DNA of 64,000 bases from Flavobacterium aquicola. GTDB taxonomy: Bacteria; Bacteroidota; Bacteroidia; Flavobacteriales; Flavobacteriaceae. The DNA lies in assembly GCF_003385115.1 (NCBI RefSeq), contig NZ_QUNI01000006.1, positions 70,986 through 134,985 of the forward strand, in the 5' to 3' direction. Positions 59,724 to 64,000 of the stretch are shown one piece after another; within the stretch, counting starts at the first letter, position 1; every line of letters begins with the position of its first letter. The notes under the pieces are model-generated. The model did not search any database and was not told the origin of the DNA. It saw only the letters and a program-made list of their open reading frames with translations. The translations under genes were made by a program, and so were the position numbers.

Positions 59724-60833
59724 TTAAGAAAACATATCTTTTACTTTTTCAAAGAATGATTTGTCTGATTTTTCAGGACTTGGAGTAAAGTTCTCGTCGT
59801 TCAACGCTTTTTCAAAGAATTGTTTTTGTTCTTTATTTAAAGTTTTTGGAGTCCATACATTTACATGAACCAATAAATCTCCGCTACCATAACCGTTGAT
59901 ACTTGGAATACCTTTTCCTTTTAATCTAAGAATTTTCCCTGACTGAATTCCTTCTTCCAGTTTTATTCTTACTTTACCGTTTACAGCATCGATATCTTTC
60001 GAAATTCCAAGAACGGCTTCAGCAAAACTGATGTATAAATCGTAATGAAGATTTTCACCTTCGCGTTTCAAAAACTCGTGCTCAATTTCTTCGATAACTA
60101 CAATCAAATCTCCCGAAACACTGTTTCCTGGAGCATCGTTCCCCTTACCGGAAACTTTTAACTGCATTCCGTCTACAACACCAGCAGGGATTTTTATAGA
60201 AACAGTTTCATCTTCTGCAACCATTCCTTGCGAATCGGCATTATTTGGTTTTTTATCAAGAATCTGACCAGAACCGCCACATGTTGGACAAGTTGAAGCC
60301 GATTGCATTCTTCCCAAAATAGTATTGGTTACACGCATTACCTGTCCTTGACCGTTACAAGTAGAACATGTTTTATAGGTTACTCCCGGTGCTTGAACTT
60401 TACGCTTAACTTTTACTTTTTTCTCAACACCATTAGCGATTTCTTCAATAGTCAGTTTTACTTTGATACGTAAATTACTTCCTTTGACACGACGGGAACC
60501 TCCGCCTCCGCCAAATCCGCCGAAGCCACCACCGAAAATATCACCAAACTGGCTGAATATATCATCCATATTCATACCGCCGTGACCGCCTCCGCCAAAT
60601 CCGCCAGAACCGTCAAATGCCTGGTGACCGTATTGATCGTATTTTGCTTTTTTGGCAGGATCGCTCAATACTTCGTAAGCTTCAGCAGCCAGTTTGAAGT
60701 TTTCTTCTGCCGATTTGTCGTCAGGATTCTTGTCAGGATGGTATTTCAAAGCGCTTTTTCGGTATGCTTTTTTTATTTCAGCAGCATCTGCTCCTTTTGA
60801 AATGCCTAATATTTCGTAAAAATCTTTTTTCAT
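59724..60833 (-). CDS. dnaJ: Chaperone protein DnaJ with reduced zinc-binding region
   Basis: A 369-residue Hsp40. The J domain (1-70) has the HPD motif in KYHPDKNPDD. A Gly/Phe region follows (GGFGGGGHGG, FGGGFGGFGGGGG). The zinc region has only two CxxCxGxG motifs (CSTCNGQG about 147, CPTCGGSG about 172), where E. coli DnaJ has four; the missing pair would form the other zinc centre. The C-terminal substrate-binding domains are intact. It stimulates DnaK ATPase and delivers unfolded proteins. It lies downstream of grpE on the same strand. Confidence 0.95.
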   Translation of the reverse strand: MKKDFYEILGISKGADAAEIKKAYRKSALKYHPDKNPDDKSAEENFKLAAEAYEVLSDPAKKAKYDQYGHQAFDGSGGFGGGGHGGMNMDDIFSQFGDIFGGGFGGFGGGGGSRRVKGSNLRIKVKLTIEEIANGVEKKVKVKRKVQAPGVTYKTCSTCNGQGQVMRVTNTILGRMQSASTCPTCGGSGQILDKKPNNADSQGMVAEDETVSIKIPAGVVDGMQLKVSGKGNDAPGNSVSGDLIVVIEEIEHEFLKREGENLHYDLYISFAEAVLGISKDIDAVNGKVRIKLEEGIQSGKILRLKGKGIPSINGYGSGDLLVHVNVWTPKTLNKEQKQFFEKALNDENFTPSPEKSDKSFFEKVKDMFS

Positions 60834-60884
60834 AATTTAAAGTAATTCCAAATTTAAAAACCTAAACACCTAATTAATTGGAAC

Positions 60885-61460
60885 TTAACCACCAATAACC
60901 ACTTTTGGAAAACGAATAATTTTGTCTCCTAGTTTGTAACCTTTCTCAAGAACATCTACAATTTTTCCTTTCATATCATCTGAAGGAGCTGGTATCTGAG
61001 TGATTGCCTCAGCAAAATCTGCATTAAATGCATCTCCAGCTTTTACATCAACAAGCTCTAAACCTTTAGTTACCAATGTGCTTTTTAATTTTTCATGAAT
61101 TAATTCAACACCTTTAGCCAGCAATTCATCTTCAGATTTGCTGATTTCAATTATTGCTCTGTCAAAATCATCTAAAACTGGCAGCATAGAAAGCAAAACT
61201 TCCTGATTAGCTGTTTTAAACAATTCAATTCTTTCTTTAGTAGTACGTCTTTTGTAATTTTCAAATTCAGCAAATAATCTCAAAAACTTATCTTTTTCTT
61301 TCGCTAAGTCCTGAGCCAACTGCTCTTCAACACTTAATTCTTCAATAATAATTTGCTCACCATTTGCATTATTTTCTAATGTCACGTCATCTATTTCTTG
61401 ATCGAATTCTGTATTTTCTGTAGTCATATTACTTTTATTTTTAAAAAAATTCTTAAACAT
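60885..61460 (-). CDS. grpE: Nucleotide exchange factor GrpE
   Basis: About 191 residues. It has an acidic N-terminus, a long coiled-coil helix (SVEEQLAQDLAKEKDKFLRLFAEFENYKRRTTKERIELFK) and the C-terminal beta part with LVDVKAGDAFNADFAEAITQIPA and GYKLGDKIIRFPKVVIG. GrpE releases ADP from DnaK. A frame extends to 61556, but the promoter TTG-N21-TACTTTTG (reverse strand, box at 61486-61493) lies downstream of that point and fits the ATG at 61460 (MFKNFFKNKSN). A start at 61427 (MTTENTEF) is also possible. First gene of the grpE-dnaJ operon. Confidence 0.92.
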   Translation of the reverse strand: MFKNFFKNKSNMTTENTEFDQEIDDVTLENNANGEQIIIEELSVEEQLAQDLAKEKDKFLRLFAEFENYKRRTTKERIELFKTANQEVLLSMLPVLDDFDRAIIEISKSEDELLAKGVELIHEKLKSTLVTKGLELVDVKAGDAFNADFAEAITQIPAPSDDMKGKIVDVLEKGYKLGDKIIRFPKVVIGG

Positions 61461-61485
61461 AATTTTATTCGTTAATGTTTGATTG

Positions 61486-61519
61486 CAAAAGTACTGCCAA
61501 AACTTGAAAAATGTCAAAT
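61486..61519 (-). promoter_or_regulatory. Promoter of grpE-dnaJ
   Basis: On the reverse strand a TTG at about 61515-61517 is followed by 21 bases and TACTTTTG (61486-61493), a good Bacteroidota -33/-7 pair. Transcription would start about 20 bp before the ATG at 61460. No CIRCE or other known heat-shock operator was seen. Confidence 0.5.
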
Positions 61520-61725
61520 TGTCACACTTTTTTAAAAAATAAAAAATCATTCGCAAAACTAAATGATTTTTGATTCAAAAAATTAATATAATTTTAAGAC
61601 TATTACGATATAGTTTACCTAAATTTGGAACAGATTTATATTCTAGCCCCAAAGGATACAACTCACATAAATTAGAATTTAAGGTTGTTTCTATTCATAA
61701 TTATTAATTCACCATGCCTTATATC

Positions 61726-61763
61726 AAAAAAGCTTCGTTTTAAGATAACGAAGCTTTTTTTTA
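61726..61763. terminator. Terminator of the DUF4442 gene
   Basis: The perfect 14-bp stem aaaaaagcttcgtt / aacgaagctttttt with a 7-base loop gives a T-tract on either strand. It lies just past the end of the reverse-strand DUF4442 gene. Confidence 0.85.
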
Positions 61764-61778
61764 TTTACAATATTGAGA

Positions 61779-62231
61779 TTATTTCAATCGGACGCTCCAT
61801 TCAAAATCCATTTCAGAAACCTGAACTCCGTCTTCATTAGTTCCAATAGATTTCATCCAAAACGTCTGGCCTTCACCATTAGTTATCGTTTTTTGAACAG
61901 CTTCTTCAATTAAGTTTCCATCTTTGCAGACAAAAGTAATTCTGCCTGTCGCTTTTTTTGAATAATTTGATTTATTATTGGCAACAAGCATTGATATTTT
62001 TTTACCGCTGCTTTGAATCTTATCAATCACCATAGCACCAGTTGTCATCTCTGCTGCCATTGCCTGTACAGCGAAATACATTGAATTAAACGGATTTTGA
62101 TTGATCCATCTATGTTTTACTGTTACTACACATTGGTCTTTATCAATAGATTTTACACGTATTCCACAAATAAATGCTGCAGGCAATTTGAAAAATATAA
62201 AGCGATTCAATTTTGATACCGTTAATTTCAT
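61779..62231 (-). CDS. DUF4442 hotdog-fold protein (thioesterase-like)
   Basis: About 150 residues from the ATG at 62231 (MKLTVSKLNRF); two earlier in-frame ATGs exist. The fold signature is WINQNPFNSMYFAVQAMAAEMTTGAMV, resembling the central helix of hotdog acyl-CoA thioesterases, followed by long beta-strands (SMLVANNKSNYSKKATGRITFVC). DUF4442 proteins (YiiD C-terminal-like) are thought to bind acyl thioesters. Substrate unknown. Monocistronic. Confidence 0.8.
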   Translation of the reverse strand: MKLTVSKLNRFIFFKLPAAFICGIRVKSIDKDQCVVTVKHRWINQNPFNSMYFAVQAMAAEMTTGAMVIDKIQSSGKKISMLVANNKSNYSKKATGRITFVCKDGNLIEEAVQKTITNGEGQTFWMKSIGTNEDGVQVSEMDFEWSVRLK

Positions 62232-62567
62232 AAGTGTCATTTTTTTGCTAAAATACAAAAAATACTATGCGTACATATTAAAATTCAAATAATAAAGCTT
62301 TGGTTGCGTCCCTATAAAATATAAGCCTGCTAAGATGACCTGAATTTAAATGTATAGTGATCTTTAAAAAACAGCTTCATGCATTATCTACCTTCAAAAT
62401 AGATGTATTTACTTTCATAAATCATAATTTTGTTAATATTTTGTTAATATATACTACTATGTGATACAAGATACTCTCCTTTAGACATATATTTGCATAA
62501 GAAATTACTAGGTAAATGATTTAGCGATTTCCGAAATCAATCATCAATCAAAAAACAAAATCAAATC
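62232..62567. promoter_or_regulatory. Divergent intergenic region with promoter of the DUF4870/PadR/PspC run
   Basis: TATATTTG at 62488-62495 fits the -7 consensus, 72 bp before the DUF4870 ATG; no well-spaced TTG was found. Upstream, ttttgttaat occurs twice in tandem near 62428-62450. No gene is seen in the region. Confidence 0.4.
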
Positions 62568-63023
62568 ATGGAAACTTCAAACGAAAAAAAAATTGCTGCA
62601 TTTACACACTTAAGTACATTTAGCCAATATATTATCCCGTTTGGGAATTACATATTTCCAATTATTCTTTGGACATCCAAAAAAGACGAATCAGAGTTTG
62701 TAGACCATAATGGAAAACAGGTATTAAATTTTCAATTGAGCATTTTAGTGTACAGCTTAGTTTTGGCAATGATTACTATCCCTATACTTCTATACACTGT
62801 TTTGAAAAACATATCTTTCAGCGAACTGGTATACCATGAAGATATTATTTTTGAAAATTTCGATTACGGAAACAGCATCGGGCTGCTAACAATAGGAGCT
62901 TTAGCACTCTTCGGGTTTGCCTGCATCAAAGTAGCTGAGTTTTTTTTAATAATTCATGCTTCGGTAAAAGCATCAAACGGTGAAAAATATAATTATCCTT
63001 TAACGATTCCTTTTCTTAAATAA
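62568..63023 (+). CDS. DUF4870-family small membrane protein
   Basis: A 151-residue protein with four predicted helices in two hairpins. The N-terminal KKIAAFTHLSTFSQYIIPFGNYIFPIILWTSKKDESEFVDHNGKQVLNFQLSILVY is the DUF4870/Tic20-like signature (HLS...FVDHNGKQ.LNFQ), and the last hairpin ends at NGEKYNYPLTIPFLK. The molecular role is unknown. In Bacteroidota the family often accompanies PadR and PspC genes, as here. Confidence 0.87.
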   Translation: METSNEKKIAAFTHLSTFSQYIIPFGNYIFPIILWTSKKDESEFVDHNGKQVLNFQLSILVYSLVLAMITIPILLYTVLKNISFSELVYHEDIIFENFDYGNSIGLLTIGALALFGFACIKVAEFFLIIHASVKASNGEKYNYPLTIPFLK

Positions 63024-63125
63024 CTTTTTGAATTTTAAAATACCGCAACTAAAAATAATCATCAATCATCAATCAAAAAATGAACAAATTAATCAACTCA
63101 TCAAATCAACTCAAATTTAAAAATT

Positions 63126-63455
63126 ATGAACATTGAAAACACAAAAGCCCAGATGCGTAAAGGTGTTCTTGAGTTTTGTATCTTATCCGTACTAAAAGAA
63201 AAAGACGCTTATACTTCAGAAATATTAGATACCTTAAAAGACGCTAAATTATTGGTCGTAGAGGGAACCATCTATCCGTTATTAACTCGATTAAAAAATG
63301 ACGGATTGCTCAACTATCGTTGGGAAGAATCTACATCAGGACCGCCCCGAAAATATTATGGTTTGACCGAAATTGGACAAACCTTTTTAAGAGAACTGGA
63401 TGGCACTTGGACGGAATTGTCGAATGCTGTAAACTTAATAACCAACCAAAAATAA
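63126..63455 (+). CDS. PadR-family transcriptional regulator
   Basis: A 109-residue winged-helix protein with the PadR core QMRKGVLEFCILSVLKEKDAYTSEILDTLK (about 9-38), VVEGTIYPLLTRLKNDGLLNYRWEESTSGPPRKYYGLTEIGQ (about 44-85) and a short C-terminal helix. PadR repressors control membrane-stress or transporter genes. It is 6 bp from the PspC-domain gene, so it is probably autoregulatory for this unit. Confidence 0.9.
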   Translation: MNIENTKAQMRKGVLEFCILSVLKEKDAYTSEILDTLKDAKLLVVEGTIYPLLTRLKNDGLLNYRWEESTSGPPRKYYGLTEIGQTFLRELDGTWTELSNAVNLITNQK

Positions 63456-63460
63456 TAGTC

Positions 63461-64000
63461 ATGAACAAAACTGTAAATATAAACCTAGGTGGAATGTTCT
63501 TCCATATTGACGAAGATGCATACCAAAAATTAACACGCTATTTTGACGCTATAAAACGTTCACTGTCAAAATCATCAGGGCAAGAAGAAATCATTAAGGA
63601 TATCGAAATGAGAGTTTCGGAATTATTGACCGAAAAACAAAAAACAGAGAAACACGTTGTTACACTTAGAGAAGTTGATGAAGTTATCGCTGTGATGGGA
63701 CAGCCTGAAGATTACATCATCGAAGAAGATTCTACTAATAACAGCAATAATAATTACAATAATTATACAGCACCCAGCGGTACCAGAAAACTATACCGTG
63801 ACAAAGATAACGGAATGGTTGGAGGAGTTTTGGCAGGCCTTGGACACTATTTTGGAATAGACAAAGTATGGCTTCGCATCTTTCTTTTGGTATTAGTTTT
63901 AGCATGGGGTACGGGAGTTTTGGCTTATATCATTCTTTGGATTGTAATGCCTGAAGCGGTAACAACTTCTGAAAAACTTGAAATGACCGGAGAGCCTGTC
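63461..64000 (+). CDS. PspC-domain membrane protein, truncated by the window edge
   Basis: The first 180 codons are present. Residues 1-85 are a soluble region (NINLGGMFFHIDEDAYQKLTRYFDAI...VSELLTEKQ...EVDEVIAVMGQPEDY), followed by an Asn-rich linker. The PspC domain has LYRDKDNGMVGGVLAGLGHYFGIDKVWLRI and then a membrane helix (LLVLVLAWGTGVLAYIILWIVMPEA). PspC-type proteins sense or protect the inner membrane under envelope stress; here regulation likely comes from the upstream PadR. The frame is open at the right edge. Confidence 0.88.
   Translation, partial: MNKTVNINLGGMFFHIDEDAYQKLTRYFDAIKRSLSKSSGQEEIIKDIEMRVSELLTEKQKTEKHVVTLREVDEVIAVMGQPEDYIIEEDSTNNSNNNYNNYTAPSGTRKLYRDKDNGMVGGVLAGLGHYFGIDKVWLRIFLLVLVLAWGTGVLAYIILWIVMPEAVTTSEKLEMTGEPV

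Noticed and set aside
1..64000. tRNA, rRNA or known riboswitch genes
   Set aside because: Reading both strands showed no T-loop GTTCGANTC with cloverleaf arms, no rRNA-like sequence and no recognisable riboswitch core; short non-coding RNAs cannot be excluded without a covariance search.

Overview
The window reads as chromosomal DNA of a Flavobacterium-like member of the Bacteroidota. The evidence is its low GC content, Bacteroidota-type promoter boxes (TAnnTTTG, sometimes with an upstream TTG), weak or absent Shine-Dalgarno sequences, a SusC/SusD pair with a hybrid-type two-component regulator, a type IX secretion sorting-domain remnant, and housekeeping proteins (FtsE, PurA, MtaB, DnaJ/GrpE, SpoT-like) of flavobacterial type. 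No rRNA, tRNA, CRISPR array, integrase or transposase was recognised. Domain and family names come from reading the translated sequences; no database search was possible.

Layout. 1-2.4 kb: the 5' part of a large TPR protein, reverse strand. 2.7-5.0 kb: ftsE in a tightly overlapping run with a glycosyltransferase and a methyltransferase. 5.0-12.1 kb: a surface-polysaccharide cluster, mostly on the reverse strand, with three glycosyltransferases, a WxcM/FdtA-like sugar ketoisomerase, a Wzx-type flippase, a DegT-family sugar aminotransferase and a FemAB/GNAT-like acyltransferase. Together these suggest an acylated 3-amino-3,6-dideoxyhexose. An orphan type IX sorting-domain tail lies at the end of the flippase gene. 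12.2-21.9 kb: TRIC-type channel, TrmH-family methylase, a MarR/S41 peptidase pair, a serine beta-lactamase-like hydrolase, a SpoT/RelA enzyme, and a Fur-like regulator with purA.

21.9-33.4 kb is a compact polysaccharide utilisation locus: a hybrid two-component system split into two overlapping genes, then SusC, SusD and a GH127-type beta-L-arabinofuranosidase. The gap upstream of susC holds a 31-bp imperfect direct repeat that may be the regulator's target. 33.8-41.1 kb: Nudix hydrolase, MFS and AEC transporters, an Rrf2 regulator with an NAD(P)-binding oxidoreductase, MeaB, a small acidic protein and a MATE transporter. 41.2-46.4 kb: an outer-membrane barrel, a propeller-like protein, then an ECF sigma factor directly followed by a 955-residue mosaic protein (anti-sigma-like cytoplasmic part, membrane segment, carboxypeptidase-regulatory-like domain, TonB-plug-like domain, vWA domain). 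This pair is the most unusual system in the window.

46.5-57 kb: SDR reductase, MtaB, a secreted protein, GNAT, HAD phosphatase, a DUF2007-like protein, an alpha/beta hydrolase, a one-domain DEAD-box-like protein with an acidic tail, a sigma-54 activator without a DNA-binding domain, and an ABC-2 exporter pair. 57.3-59.7 kb: three small secreted or lipoprotein genes with cassette-like boundary hairpins. 59.7-64 kb: dnaJ/grpE, a DUF4442 protein, then a DUF4870/PadR/PspC membrane-stress-type run cut by the window edge.

Two kinds of repeat are scattered between genes. The first is long elements with conserved outer arms and a different internal hairpin in each copy (39.5, 41.9 and 57.1 kb, with a related type at 19.9 kb). 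The second is arrays of short repeated words. One array of short words lies inside the coding sequence of the sugar aminotransferase.
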